NCBI RefSeq assembly: GCF_002209535.1
Contig: NZ_NJIG01000002.1
Location: 186,001-250,000 of the forward strand
DNA length: 64,000 bases
Reading direction: 5' to 3'
Origin: Achromobacter marplatensis
GTDB lineage: Bacteria; Pseudomonadota; Gammaproteobacteria; Burkholderiales; Burkholderiaceae_B
A program made the position numbers and the translations under genes. The notes beneath the pieces are model-generated. The model was given only the letters and a program-made list of their open reading frames with translations, was not told the origin of the DNA and ran no database searches. Shown piece by piece: positions 47,532-56,723 of the stretch; the first letter of the stretch is position 1; the number at the start of each line of letters is the position of its first letter.

Positions 47532-48583
47532 TCGCCATGCTGGCCGCTTCGCAGGGCCTGAGCCCCGAAGACCCTTCCTTCTGGATGCCGCTGGCCTTCA
47601 TGGGGCTGCTGTTCGTGGTGATCGCCGCGGGCATGGTCCTGGACGGCTTCGATCTGGGCGTGGGCATCCTGCTGCAATTGGCGCCCGAGCACGAGCGCGG
47701 CCGCATGATGTCGCTCTTGAGCCCCTGGCGTGACGCCAATGAATTCTGGTTGCTGCTGGGCATGGGCCTGTTCGCGTCGGCGTTCCCGTTCGCGTGGGGC
47801 GCAGTGCTGGGCAAGCTATACGGGCCGCTGACCTTCATGGTGCTGGGCGTGGTGCTGCGCAGCGTGTCGTTCGAATTCCGCATCCGCGCGCGCAATGAAA
47901 TGAAGCCGCGCTGGATCTTCGGTTTCTGGGCCGGCTCGATCATCACGGCGTTTGGCCAGGGCATGCTGCTGGGCCGGATCGCCACCGGCTACCAGTCCGA
48001 CGCCGGCTACGGCTGGTTCGCGATGTTCGTGGGCCTGTGCGCCGTGGCGGCCTATGTGCTGCTAGGCGCGTCCTGGCTGGTCATGCGGGTGGATGGCGAC
48101 TTGCAACGCCGGGCCGCCGGCTGGGCCCGCCACGCCATCCGCTGGACGGCGGTAGGCATGGTCGCGATCGCCGTGACCCTAGGGCTGGCCAACGCCGGCA
48201 TCTTCTACAAGTGGAGCAACATCGCCCACCTGAGCCTGGCCGCAACGGTCTGGGTGATGATGCTGGCGGGCTACGTGGCGGCCGAGATGCTGCTGGCACG
48301 CCTGCCCGGCCGCGCGGACCGCTTCAGCTGGCTGCCGTTCGTGCTGTGCGTGGCGCTGTTCCTGCTGATGCTCAGCGGCCTGGCGTACAGCCTGTTCCCC
48401 TACCTGATCCTGGACGACATGACCTTGTGGGACGGCGCGGGCGCGCTGAGCTCGATGCGCCTGGTCATGGCCGGCGCGGTCGTGGGGATACCGGTGGTGC
48501 TGGTGTTCAACATCCTGGCGTACCGGTCGGTCTTCGGCAAGGAGCGCGCGCCGGTGCCGCTGTTGCCGCCGCCGTCGGCCTGA
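47528..48583 (+). CDS. cydB: Cytochrome bd subunit II homologue
   Basis: A 351-residue membrane protein with eight to nine spans. It carries G-M-V-L-D-G-F-D-L-G-V-G-I-L near residue 40 and D-A-N-E-F-W-L-L-L, a variant of the usual W-D-G-N-E-x-W. CydB stabilises subunit I in the bd oxidase heterodimer. The start at 47528 overlaps the cydA-like stop, so the two are made together. No cydX-like small subunit or cydDC exporter is visible beside it. Confidence 0.88.
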   Translation: MIAMLAASQGLSPEDPSFWMPLAFMGLLFVVIAAGMVLDGFDLGVGILLQLAPEHERGRMMSLLSPWRDANEFWLLLGMGLFASAFPFAWGAVLGKLYGPLTFMVLGVVLRSVSFEFRIRARNEMKPRWIFGFWAGSIITAFGQGMLLGRIATGYQSDAGYGWFAMFVGLCAVAAYVLLGASWLVMRVDGDLQRRAAGWARHAIRWTAVGMVAIAVTLGLANAGIFYKWSNIAHLSLAATVWVMMLAGYVAAEMLLARLPGRADRFSWLPFVLCVALFLLMLSGLAYSLFPYLILDDMTLWDGAGALSSMRLVMAGAVVGIPVVLVFNILAYRSVFGKERAPVPLLPPPSA

Positions 48584-48618
48584 CGGCGACAGCGGTGCGG
48601 CGGCAGCGGGGCTGGCGC

Positions 48619-50448
48619 CTACAGCACCGGCTTGGCGACGCGTTGCAGGATCTCTTCGCCGTAGGCTTCGAGTTTGCGCGCGCCCACGCCGCTGATGTGG
48701 CTGAGCGCATCCATCGACTCGGGCTGGGCCAGGGCGATTTCGCGCAAGGTCGCGTCATGGAAGATGACGTAGGCGGGCACGCCGTGGCTCTTGGCCACTT
48801 CGCCGCGCCAGGCGCGCAGCGCCTCGAACACGGGTTGCAGTTCGGCCGGCAGGTCGATGGCGGCGGCCTTGGGGCGGCCATTGCTGGTCTTGCCCGAACG
48901 GGTCTTCTTTTCGGATTCGCGCCGCAGCATCAACTGGCGCTCCCCTTTAAGCACCGCGCGGCTGCCTTCGGTCAGCGCCAGCGTGCCGAACCCTTCGTTG
49001 TCCACCGTCAAGAGGCCTTGCGCCAGCAACTGGCGTAACACGCCGCGCCAGGCGGTGTCGCTCAGGTCTTCACCCACGCCGAACACACTTAGCGTTTCAT
49101 GGCCATGCTGCTTGGTGCGGTCGGTGACCTTGCCGCGCAGGATGTCGATGATGTGGCCCGCGCCGTAGCGCTGGCCGCGTTCTTTCCACAGGCGGTAGAC
49201 GGCCGACAGCACTTTCTGCGCGGCGACCGTGCCGTCCCACGCCTGGGGCGGTTCCAGGCAGACGTCGCAGTTGCCGCAGGCCGTGATCTGCTGGCCGAAA
49301 TACGCCAGCAGCCGCACGCGGCGGCATTCCACGGTCTCGCACAGCCCCAGCATGGCGTCCAGTTGCTGGCCCAGCCGGCGGCGGTAGGACTCGTCGCCCG
49401 GGGATTCGTCGATCATGCGGCGCTGCTGCACCACGTCCTGCAAGCCGTAGGCGAGCCAGGCGGTGGCGGGCAAGCCGTCGCGGCCGGCCCGGCCGGTTTC
49501 CTGGTAATAGCCTTCGACGGATTTGGGCAGGTCGATGTGAGCGACGAAGCGCACGTCGGGCTTGTCGATGCCCATGCCGAACGCGATGGTGGCCACCATC
49601 ACCACGCCGTCCTCGCGCAGGAACCGGGCCTGGTTGGCGGCGCGCACCTGCGGGCTGAGCCCGGCGTGGTACGGCATGGCGTCGATGCCCTGATTGCACA
49701 AGAATTCGGCGGTTTCCTCCACGCGCGCCCGCGACAGGCCGTACACCACGCCGGACTCGCCTTCGTGTTCCGTGCGGATCATGTCCAGCAACTGCTTGCG
49801 CACTTCGTTCTTTTCGATGATGCGGTAGCGGATGTTGGGGCGGTCGAAGCTCGAGACGAAATGGCGGGCGTCGTCCAGCGACAGGCGCTGGGCGATTTCC
49901 GTGCGCGTGTCGGCGGTGGCGGTGGCGGTGAGCGCAATGCGCGGCACGTCGGGCCAGCGCTCGTGCAGCATCGACAGGCCCAGGTATTCCGGCCGGAAGT
50001 CGTGGCCCCATTGCGACACGCAGTGCGCCTCGTCGATGGCGAACAGCGCGATGCGGCCGCGTTCCAGCAATTGCAGGCAACGGTCGGTCAGCAGGCGTTC
50101 GGGGGCAACGTACAGCAGGTCCAGCTCGCCGGCCAGGAACGCCTGTTCGACGTCGCGCGCCACCCGCCATTCCTGCGTGGAATTCAGGAACGCCGCGCGC
50201 ACGCCCAGTTCGGTCAGGGCGTCGACCTGGTCCTGCATCAGCGCGATCAGCGGCGAGACGACGATGCCGGTGCCTTCGCGGACCAGCGAGGGAATCTGGT
50301 AACAGAGCGATTTCCCGCCGCCGGTCGGCATGAGGACCAGCGCGTCGCCGCCGTCGATCACCTGTTCGACAATGGCTTGCTGGTCGCCGCGGAAGGATTC
50401 GTAACCGAAAACGCGCTGCAACACGCCGAGGGCGCGCGCGTCAGACAT
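48619..50448 (-). CDS. recQ: ATP-dependent DNA helicase RecQ
   Basis: A 609-residue RecQ helicase. The motor has M-P-T-G-G-G-K-S (Walker A), [18 protein letters not shown] (motif II and aromatic loop) and G-R-A-G-R-D-G. The zinc-binding RQC part has C...C-G-N-C-D-V-C, and the C-terminus has an HRDC domain (about residues 530-600, ending near G-V-G-A-R-K-L). It unwinds DNA in the RecF recombination pathway. Length equals E. coli RecQ. It is convergent with the cydB-like gene. Confidence 0.96.
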   Translation of the reverse strand: MSDARALGVLQRVFGYESFRGDQQAIVEQVIDGGDALVLMPTGGGKSLCYQIPSLVREGTGIVVSPLIALMQDQVDALTELGVRAAFLNSTQEWRVARDVEQAFLAGELDLLYVAPERLLTDRCLQLLERGRIALFAIDEAHCVSQWGHDFRPEYLGLSMLHERWPDVPRIALTATATADTRTEIAQRLSLDDARHFVSSFDRPNIRYRIIEKNEVRKQLLDMIRTEHEGESGVVYGLSRARVEETAEFLCNQGIDAMPYHAGLSPQVRAANQARFLREDGVVMVATIAFGMGIDKPDVRFVAHIDLPKSVEGYYQETGRAGRDGLPATAWLAYGLQDVVQQRRMIDESPGDESYRRRLGQQLDAMLGLCETVECRRVRLLAYFGQQITACGNCDVCLEPPQAWDGTVAAQKVLSAVYRLWKERGQRYGAGHIIDILRGKVTDRTKQHGHETLSVFGVGEDLSDTAWRGVLRQLLAQGLLTVDNEGFGTLALTEGSRAVLKGERQLMLRRESEKKTRSGKTSNGRPKAAAIDLPAELQPVFEALRAWRGEVAKSHGVPAYVIFHDATLREIALAQPESMDALSHISGVGARKLEAYGEEILQRVAKPVL

Positions 50449-50494
50449 GGGGGTAGGCCGGAAGCATCATGGCAGGGATTTTAAGCCGCAAATC

Positions 50495-50528
50495 CGGACG
50501 GCCCCTTTTACGGGGATATTTCCGTCCG
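50495..50528 (-). terminator. Hairpin after the beta-barrel gene
   Basis: CGGACGG pairs with CCGTCCG, with an inner CCCC/GGGG pairing, 13 bases past the minus-strand stop of the exported protein gene. T content after the stem is moderate. Confidence 0.4.
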
Positions 50529-50541
50529 TCTCGCGGTCCGG

Positions 50542-51870
50542 CTACCAGCTCAACCAGGTGCCGCGCATGAAGGTATCGACTGGCATGCTCAGGTTGGCCC
50601 GCCATTCATAGTTGCCCGAAATGATGTCGCGGTCGGCGCCTACGGCCAGCTTTACCTTGGGGGCGACGAACATGCTGTGCGTCAGGCCCACGCGCTGTTC
50701 AGCCAGTGTCGACCCCTCATGCAGGCCGGAATAGGTGCCGCTGATGGTGCCCCAGCCCGTGATCGGCACGCCGGCCGACAGGGTGTTGCGCGACTGCGGG
50801 GCCGAGGCCACGCCGCCGGAGTAGGTGGACAGGTCGCCAAAGCCGGCGCCAATCTGTTCGTTGGTGTAGCCCAGGTTCACGGCATCGGCCACGTCCACGC
50901 TGTAGCCGAAGCGATAGCGCCAGGCGTTGGACGCGTCGAACGAGCTTTGGGTGGCGCCGGCCTGGAACGTGCCGTATTCGCCGGCGGCGTAGGTGGTGCC
51001 CATGCCGCGGGTGGTCAGCGATGGGGCGCTCTGCATCTGGCCTTCCAGCGTCAGGGCGGGGGTCAGGCCGTAGCGCACGCTGCCGGTGCCGACCGAGGCG
51101 CCGTAGTCCACGGCGCCGGAACTGGCGGCCGGATCCATCCGGTTCAGCTTGCCCAGCGATGAGGAATAGCCAAAGCTGCCTTCGGGCACAGTGGCGGAGG
51201 AACCCGCCCAGTTGGCGATCTGCAGCCCGCCGACGGGCGCGCTGCTGCCCCAGGCGGGGGCGTTGGCATTGATGTTGCCCACGGTGACCGAGGGCCCCGC
51301 AGTATTGCGGTAGACCCAGTTGCGGTCGCCGCCATAGCGCAGCCCGTCCTGGCCGCTGACCGAGGCGAACCAGGGCCGGGTGGGGCGCGACACGCCCGAG
51401 ATTACGACGACCGGCACGCGGGGCAGGTCGCCGTCTTCCAGTGCGAAGGAGTAATCCGGCGTGCTTTCCTCGGCCGGTGCGGCGGCCGCCTGTTCGCAGC
51501 CCAAGGGGGGCGCGTCGGCCGCACCGGACAACGAGGTTCCGATCCCCGGGATCAGTTCCGCGCCGCTGTCTTCCACGCCCTGCACGCTGGTGTCCATCGC
51601 CGGTTCCGCCACTTGCAGGTCGCAAGGGGACGGATCCAGGGGAACGGCCCGCGAATCGATCGACGGCGCCGGGCGCACAGGGATCGGCTGCACCGGGGAC
51701 AGAACCCCGATGCCGCGCGCCATGCGGACCCGCGCCCCCTCGGGAAGGGGGGCAGCGAAATCGGGGGACGCAATCGAGGTGTCGCCGAACGCGGAAGCCA
51801 GGGGGCAGGACAAGCCCACCGCCAGCGCCGCGTGCAACAGCCGTCTGCGCCAGTGTGTAGGGGCGACCAT
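50542..51870 (-). CDS. Exported beta-barrel protein resembling part of a fimbrial usher
   Basis: A 442-residue protein with a twin basic start (H-W-R-R-R) and signal peptide ending near A-S-A. Residues about 60-140 are Pro/Ala-rich and low in structure. The C-terminal 280 residues are an alternating Gly/aromatic pattern with S-V-R-Y-G-L-T-P-A-L-T-L-E-G and G-E-Y-G-T-F-Q-A-G, as in usher barrels. The chain ends in Trp, the usual terminal aromatic of outer-membrane barrels. It is far shorter than a true usher (about 800 residues) and has no chaperone or fimbrin neighbour. It faces the two-component system across 210 bases and may be its target. The start at 51870 fits the signal peptide. Confidence 0.72.
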   Translation of the reverse strand: MVAPTHWRRRLLHAALAVGLSCPLASAFGDTSIASPDFAAPLPEGARVRMARGIGVLSPVQPIPVRPAPSIDSRAVPLDPSPCDLQVAEPAMDTSVQGVEDSGAELIPGIGTSLSGAADAPPLGCEQAAAAPAEESTPDYSFALEDGDLPRVPVVVISGVSRPTRPWFASVSGQDGLRYGGDRNWVYRNTAGPSVTVGNINANAPAWGSSAPVGGLQIANWAGSSATVPEGSFGYSSSLGKLNRMDPAASSGAVDYGASVGTGSVRYGLTPALTLEGQMQSAPSLTTRGMGTTYAAGEYGTFQAGATQSSFDASNAWRYRFGYSVDVADAVNLGYTNEQIGAGFGDLSTYSGGVASAPQSRNTLSAGVPITGWGTISGTYSGLHEGSTLAEQRVGLTHSMFVAPKVKLAVGADRDIISGNYEWRANLSMPVDTFMRGTWLSW

Positions 51871-52080
51871 ACGGACCAGTGTAGAGAGGGGACGCCGCCG
51901 TAGCTGTAAACGATTTTTAGTAAACCGGACGAGCGGCAAGACCAGTCCGGTTATTTTAGGTCCACTCCATGCCCCGACGGGCGTTTCAGGCAAAGCGCCG
52001 GAAAACACGGCGTACATCGTGCAACAGGTGTATTTCAGTTGATTTCTTGCCTCTTGCGGCCGGACGCGGCGCGCCTCACT

Positions 52081-52791
52081 ATGGCATCCATGGACAATCC
52101 CCACACCAAGCTGCTGGTCGTCGACGACGACCCAGCGTTACGACAACTGCTGGCCGACTACCTGAATCGGCACGGCTACGACACCTTGCTGGCGCCGGAC
52201 GCCACCGACCTGTCCTCGCGCATCACCCGTTACGCGCCCGACCTGCTCGTGCTGGACCGCATGCTGCCCGGCGGCGACGGCGCGGACGCCTGCCGTCGCC
52301 TGCGCGAGCAAGGCGAAGACATTCCCGTCATCCTCCTGACCGCCCGCGACGAAGCGGTGGACCGCATCATCGGCCTGGAAGCGGGGGCGGACGACTACGT
52401 GGGCAAGCCCTTCGACCCGCGCGAACTGCTGGCCCGCATCGAGGCCGTGCTGCGCCGCAAACGCGGCCCCTCCGCGCTGACCAAGGATGCACCGGTCACG
52501 TTCGGCCCCTTCCTGTTCGACCCGTCCTCGCGCCAACTGTCGCGCGAAGGCACCGTGGTGAAGCTGACCGGCGGCGAAATCAACCTGCTTGAAGCCCTGG
52601 TGCGCAATGCCGGCAAGCCGCTGTCGCGCGAGCGCCTGCTGGCGCTGGCGCGCGACGACGACGCCGGCGAACGCAATGACCGCGCCATCGACATCGCCAT
52701 CCTGCGCCTGCGCCGCGTGATCGAAGACGATCCCAAGCAGCCGCGCTGGATCCAGACCGTCTGGGGCATCGGCTACCGGTTTTCCCCCTGA
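52081..52791 (+). CDS. OmpR-family response regulator
   Basis: A 236-residue regulator. The receiver domain has V-V-D-D-D near residue 12, the phosphoacceptor aspartate in L-V-L-D-R-M-L-P, threonine in L-L-T-A-R, and lysine in G-K-P-F. The C-terminal winged helix has R-Q-L-S-R-E-G and D-R-A-I-D-I-A-I-L-R-L-R-R-V-I ending W-G-I-G-Y-R-F. The start at 52081 may instead be three codons on (52090). Its stop overlaps the kinase start (TGATG). EnvZ/OmpR-like pairing suggests envelope or porin control. Confidence 0.93.
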   Translation: MASMDNPHTKLLVVDDDPALRQLLADYLNRHGYDTLLAPDATDLSSRITRYAPDLLVLDRMLPGGDGADACRRLREQGEDIPVILLTARDEAVDRIIGLEAGADDYVGKPFDPRELLARIEAVLRRKRGPSALTKDAPVTFGPFLFDPSSRQLSREGTVVKLTGGEINLLEALVRNAGKPLSRERLLALARDDDAGERNDRAIDIAILRLRRVIEDDPKQPRWIQTVWGIGYRFSP

Positions 52792-54386
52792 TGCGCTTTT
52801 CCCCCGGTTTCCTGGTGCCGCGTTCGCTGAGGGCGCGCCTGATCCTGCTGATCCTGGGGTCGGTGCTGCTGACGCAGGCGGCCACGCTCGTCACGGTGTC
52901 TTACTTCCGGCACAAGTTCCTGGAAGACGTGGCCATCGGCTACATCGTCACCACGATCCGCACCCTGCGCGCCGCCGTGTCCGAGGTGCCCGCCGAAGAC
53001 CGCGCCGAGTTCGTGCGCACCGCGTCGCAGAACCAGTGGCGGCTGTGGTCGCGCGTGCTGCCGGCCGAAGCCAAGCTGCAACGCTTCAATGGCCGCCGTC
53101 CCCCGCCACCCCCGCGTGCCGCACCGCGTCCGCCTCCCCCGCAGTCTTCGGCTGCTCAGCCCGGCGATACGCCGCGTCCGCCCCCGCCCCCGCCGCCCGA
53201 AGTGCGGGGCGACGACCATGACGCGGATGGCGACCGCGGCGACGACCACCGGGCCGACGCGCGCGACGCCGCCGACCGGGAACGGGCGCGCGAAGAGCAC
53301 ATGCGCCGCTACAAGCCCGAGCCGGATGACATCCGCCGCGACCTGCGCGTGCTGGTGCAACTGCTGAACGAACGCCTGAACGACGGCACCCGCGTGGCGC
53401 TCTCGCGCGGCCCGGCCCCGGAGATCTTCATTTCACTGGCGCCCAATTCCGCCAGCGAAGATGTGCCGCGCTTGCGCGAATGGCTGGTCATCCCGCTGGA
53501 CCGCCTGGATCCGCCCGTGGCCACGCCGTTCATCGCGGCCTGGCTGGGCGGCCTGGGCCTGTTGCTGCTGCTGGCGGTGGGCTTCTCGTGGCACATCACG
53601 CGGCCCATCACCCGGCTGGCTGATGCCGCCGACCGGCTGGCCGCGGGCCAACCCCAGCGCGTGGAGCCTTCCGGGCCACATGAAACGCGGGCGCTGGGCG
53701 TGCGTTTCAACGCCATGCTGGATGCGCTGGCCGAATCCGACTCGGTGCGCCGCACCTTGTTGTCGGGCCTGCCGCACGACCTGAAAGGGCCGTTGTCGCG
53801 GATGTGGCTGCGCATCGAGCTGGCCGACGATTCCAAGCTGAAGGAAGGCTTGCGCACCGATCTGCAGGACATGCAGCACATGGTTGATCAGTTCATCGGC
53901 TTTGTGCGCGGCACCGACCCCGCGGCCTACCGCTATGCGCCCATCGTGCTGTCCGACTGGCTGACCGAACGCGTCGGCGCCTGGCAGGGCGCGGGCACGG
54001 ACATCCACCTGACGGCCGCCGACGACGACGCGCCGCTGGTGGTGCAGGCCGACGCCGTGGCGCTGGGCCGCCTGCTGGACAACCTGATCGGCAATGCCTT
54101 GAACCACGGCGCGCCGCCGGTGGACGTCAGCCTGCGTCGGGAAGAGCGCCACGCCGTGCTGGATGTGGCCGACCATGGCCCCGGTATTGTCGCCGAACGC
54201 CGCCAGGAGGCGCTGCGCCCGTTCAGCCGGCTGGACGATGCGCGCACGCGCACCGGCAGCGTGGGCCTGGGACTGGCGCTGGCCGAGGCCATTGCCCGTG
54301 CCCACGGGGGCTCGCTGGAATTGCGGCAGGCCGAATCCGGCGGCCTGTGCGTGCGGGTGAAGCTGCCCCTGTCCGAAACCGCATAG
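52791..54386 (+). CDS. Sensor histidine kinase with a Pro-rich and His/Asp-rich periplasmic insert
   Basis: A 531-residue kinase: membrane span at about 16-37, periplasmic part to about 245, second span 246-268, HAMP 269-320, H-box G-L-P-H-D-L-K-G-P-L with His329, N-box D-N-L-I-G-N-A-L-N-H and G-boxes D-H-G-P-G-I and G-L-G-L-A-L. It is EnvZ-like in its cytoplasmic half. The periplasmic domain holds poly-proline runs (residues 104-137) followed by a His/Asp-rich stretch (141-175), which is unusual and could bind metal. The signal is not known. Confidence 0.92.
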   Translation: MRFSPGFLVPRSLRARLILLILGSVLLTQAATLVTVSYFRHKFLEDVAIGYIVTTIRTLRAAVSEVPAEDRAEFVRTASQNQWRLWSRVLPAEAKLQRFNGRRPPPPPRAAPRPPPPQSSAAQPGDTPRPPPPPPPEVRGDDHDADGDRGDDHRADARDAADRERAREEHMRRYKPEPDDIRRDLRVLVQLLNERLNDGTRVALSRGPAPEIFISLAPNSASEDVPRLREWLVIPLDRLDPPVATPFIAAWLGGLGLLLLLAVGFSWHITRPITRLADAADRLAAGQPQRVEPSGPHETRALGVRFNAMLDALAESDSVRRTLLSGLPHDLKGPLSRMWLRIELADDSKLKEGLRTDLQDMQHMVDQFIGFVRGTDPAAYRYAPIVLSDWLTERVGAWQGAGTDIHLTAADDDAPLVVQADAVALGRLLDNLIGNALNHGAPPVDVSLRREERHAVLDVADHGPGIVAERRQEALRPFSRLDDARTRTGSVGLGLALAEAIARAHGGSLELRQAESGGLCVRVKLPLSETA

Positions 54387-54402
54387 GGCGGCGGGGCCCT
54401 TT

Positions 54403-54452
54403 GCGGCCCCACCTAGGCGGCCCCACCTAGGCGGCCCCACCTAGGCGGCCCC
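54403..54452. repeat. Tandem repeat of a 14-base unit, about 3.6 copies
   Basis: GCGGCCCCACCTAG is repeated at 54403-54416, 54417-54430 and 54431-54444, followed by a partial GCGGCCCC at 54445-54452. The copies are identical. The array lies in the gap between the kinase stop and ruvB. An upstream GGGGCC could pair with any of the GGCCCC units, so it may form alternative hairpins or end the kinase transcript. Copy number may vary among strains. Confidence 0.9.
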
Positions 54453-54500
54453 GCCATACGGTACGATGCATCCTGCTTCGTCCCTTGTCGTATCCGCACC

Positions 54501-55574
54501 ATGGCCATTCAGTCCGATTCCCTTTCCTCCCGTCCCGACGCCCCCCGTATCGTGGCGCCGCAGCCGGTGTCGCCCAACGAGGAATCGATCGAACGCGCCT
54601 TGCGGCCCAAGGCGCTGCAGGAATACGTCGGCCAGCAGCGCGCCCGCGAACAGCTCGAGATCTTCATCGCCGCCGCCCGAAAGCGCGGCGAGGCGCTGGA
54701 CCACGTGCTGCTGTTCGGCCCCCCCGGGCTGGGCAAGACCACGCTGGCCCACATCATCGCGCACGAAATGGGCGTGCAGCTGCGCCAGACGTCCGGCCCC
54801 GTGCTGGAGCGCCCGGGCGACCTGGCCGCGCTGCTGACCAACCTGGAAAAGAACGACGTCCTGTTCATCGACGAAATCCACCGCCTGTCGCCGGTAGTCG
54901 AGGAAATCCTCTATCCGGCGCTGGAAGATTTCCAGATCGACATCCTGATCGGCGAAGGCCCCGCCGCGCGCAGCGTGAAGCTGGACCTGCAGCCGTTCAC
55001 GTTGGTGGGCGCGACCACGCGGGCGGGCATGCTGACCAACCCGCTGCGCGACCGCTTCGGCATCGTCTCGCGGCTGGAGTTCTATAACGCGGCTGACCTT
55101 GGCCACATCGTCACGCGCAGCGCCGGCCTGCTCAACGCCGGCATCACGCCGGACGGCGCGGCGGAAGTGGCGCGCCGCGCTCGCGGCACGCCCCGGATCG
55201 CCAACCGCCTCTTGCGCCGCGTGCGGGACTACGCCGAGGTCAAGGCCAGCGGCACGATCGACGCCGACGTCGCCGGCCGCGCGCTGGCCATGCTGGAAGT
55301 GGACCCCCAGGGCCTGGACCTGATGGACCGCAAGCTGCTGGAAGCCATCATCCACAAGTTCGATGGCGGGCCGGTGGGCGTGGACAGCCTGGCCGCCGCC
55401 ATCGGCGAAGAGCGCGACACCATCGAAGACGTGATCGAGCCCTACCTGATCCAGCACGGTTACCTGCAACGCACGCCGCGGGGCCGCACCGCCACGCTGA
55501 CGACCTGGCGCCATCTGGGCCTGACCCCGCCCACGGGTGTCACTACCGGCGGCGGCGATCTGTTCGGCAAGTAG
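54501..55574 (+). CDS. ruvB: Holliday junction branch migration ATPase RuvB
   Basis: A 357-residue AAA+ motor: G-P-P-G-L-G-K-T (Walker A) near residue 74, L-F-I-D-E-I-H-R-L (Walker B), sensor G-A-T-T-R-A-G, arginine finger region, and the C-terminal winged helix with Q-R-T-P-R-G-R. It drives branch migration with RuvA. It is about 2 kb from ruvA and ruvC and on the opposite strand, so the three are not one operon here. Confidence 0.97.
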   Translation: MAIQSDSLSSRPDAPRIVAPQPVSPNEESIERALRPKALQEYVGQQRAREQLEIFIAAARKRGEALDHVLLFGPPGLGKTTLAHIIAHEMGVQLRQTSGPVLERPGDLAALLTNLEKNDVLFIDEIHRLSPVVEEILYPALEDFQIDILIGEGPAARSVKLDLQPFTLVGATTRAGMLTNPLRDRFGIVSRLEFYNAADLGHIVTRSAGLLNAGITPDGAAEVARRARGTPRIANRLLRRVRDYAEVKASGTIDADVAGRALAMLEVDPQGLDLMDRKLLEAIIHKFDGGPVGVDSLAAAIGEERDTIEDVIEPYLIQHGYLQRTPRGRTATLTTWRHLGLTPPTGVTTGGGDLFGK

Positions 55575-55654
55575 GCGCGGGCGGCGCGCAAACCGCGCGA
55601 CGGGTTTATGATCCGGGGGTTTCGACATTCCTGCGATCAAAGGACCGGATTCCC

Positions 55655-56620
55655 ATGCTGCCCGAATTGCCTACCTATGATGATGTCGTGCGCGCCAGCG
55701 AGCGCCTGGCCGGCAACGCACACCGTACGCCCGTCTTGACCTCGGCCACGGCCGACGCCATCAGCGGCGCATCGATCTTCTTCAAGTGCGAAAATTTCCA
55801 GCGCATGGGCGCCTTCAAGTTCCGCGGCGGCTACAACGCCATCGCGCGCCTGACGCCTGAGCAGCGCGCTGCGGGTGTCGTCACCTTCTCGTCGGGCAAC
55901 CACGCGCAGGCCATCGCGCTGGCTTCCAAGCTGCAAGGCGTGTCCGCTACGATCATCATGCCGCTGGACGCACCTGCGGCCAAGCGCGCCGCCACCGAAG
56001 GCTACGGCGGCAAGATCGTCACGTACGACCGCTACACCGAAGACCGCGAGCAGATCGCCCGGCGCATCCAGACCGAGACCGGCGCCACGCTCATTCCGCC
56101 CTACGACCATGAAGACGTGATCACGGGGCAGGGCACCGCGGCCAAGGAACTGTTCGAGGAAGTCGGCGAGCTGGACTACCTGTTCGTCTGCCTGGGCGGA
56201 GGCGGCCTGCTGTCGGGTTCCGCCTTGTCCGCGTTCGCGCTCAGCCCGCGCTGCCTGGTCTACGGCGTCGAGCCGGAAGCGGGCAACGATGGCCAGCAGT
56301 CTTTGCGCAAGGGTGAAATCGTCCGGATTCCGGCCCCCAAGACCTTGGCCGACGGCGCCGCCACGACGCACCTGGGCAACCTGACCTTCCCCCTCATCCA
56401 GAAGCACGTGCGCGACATCGTCACGGTGACGGATGCCCAACTGGTCACCACCATGAAATTCTTCGCCGAACGCATGAAGATGGTGGTCGAGCCCACGGGT
56501 TGCCTGGGCGCGGCGGCCGTCATGCAGAACGTGGTGCCGGTGCGCGGGGCGCGGGTCGGCGTCATCATCAGCGGTGGCAACGTCGACCTTCCGGCCTACG
56601 CCCGATTGCTGGCTTCCTGA
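55655..56620 (+). CDS. PLP-dependent serine/threonine dehydratase family protein
   Basis: A 321-residue fold type II PLP enzyme. The Schiff-base lysine is in F-K-F-R-G-G near residue 54, S-S-G-N-H-A-Q-A binds substrate carboxylate, and G-G-G-G-L-L-S-G binds the phosphate. It lacks the regulatory ACT domain of biosynthetic IlvA, so it resembles catabolic threonine dehydratase, serine racemase or threo-3-hydroxyaspartate ammonia-lyase. The exact substrate cannot be fixed by eye. It is monocistronic or weakly linked to the following gene (103-base gap). Confidence 0.88.
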   Translation: MLPELPTYDDVVRASERLAGNAHRTPVLTSATADAISGASIFFKCENFQRMGAFKFRGGYNAIARLTPEQRAAGVVTFSSGNHAQAIALASKLQGVSATIIMPLDAPAAKRAATEGYGGKIVTYDRYTEDREQIARRIQTETGATLIPPYDHEDVITGQGTAAKELFEEVGELDYLFVCLGGGGLLSGSALSAFALSPRCLVYGVEPEAGNDGQQSLRKGEIVRIPAPKTLADGAATTHLGNLTFPLIQKHVRDIVTVTDAQLVTTMKFFAERMKMVVEPTGCLGAAAVMQNVVPVRGARVGVIISGGNVDLPAYARLLAS

Positions 56621-56723
56621 TCCCGATTGGCGGTTCGCCTGCCGGACCGCCGATGCGTGCTTGCGGTTGCCGCCCGCGCAAGGCAGAATCGGGACTCGAT
56701 CCTGACAAACAGGAGGCTGCGGC

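Noticed and set aside
54403-54452. Possible CRISPR array
   Set aside because: Repeats are only 14 bases and directly joined with no spacers, and no cas gene is present.
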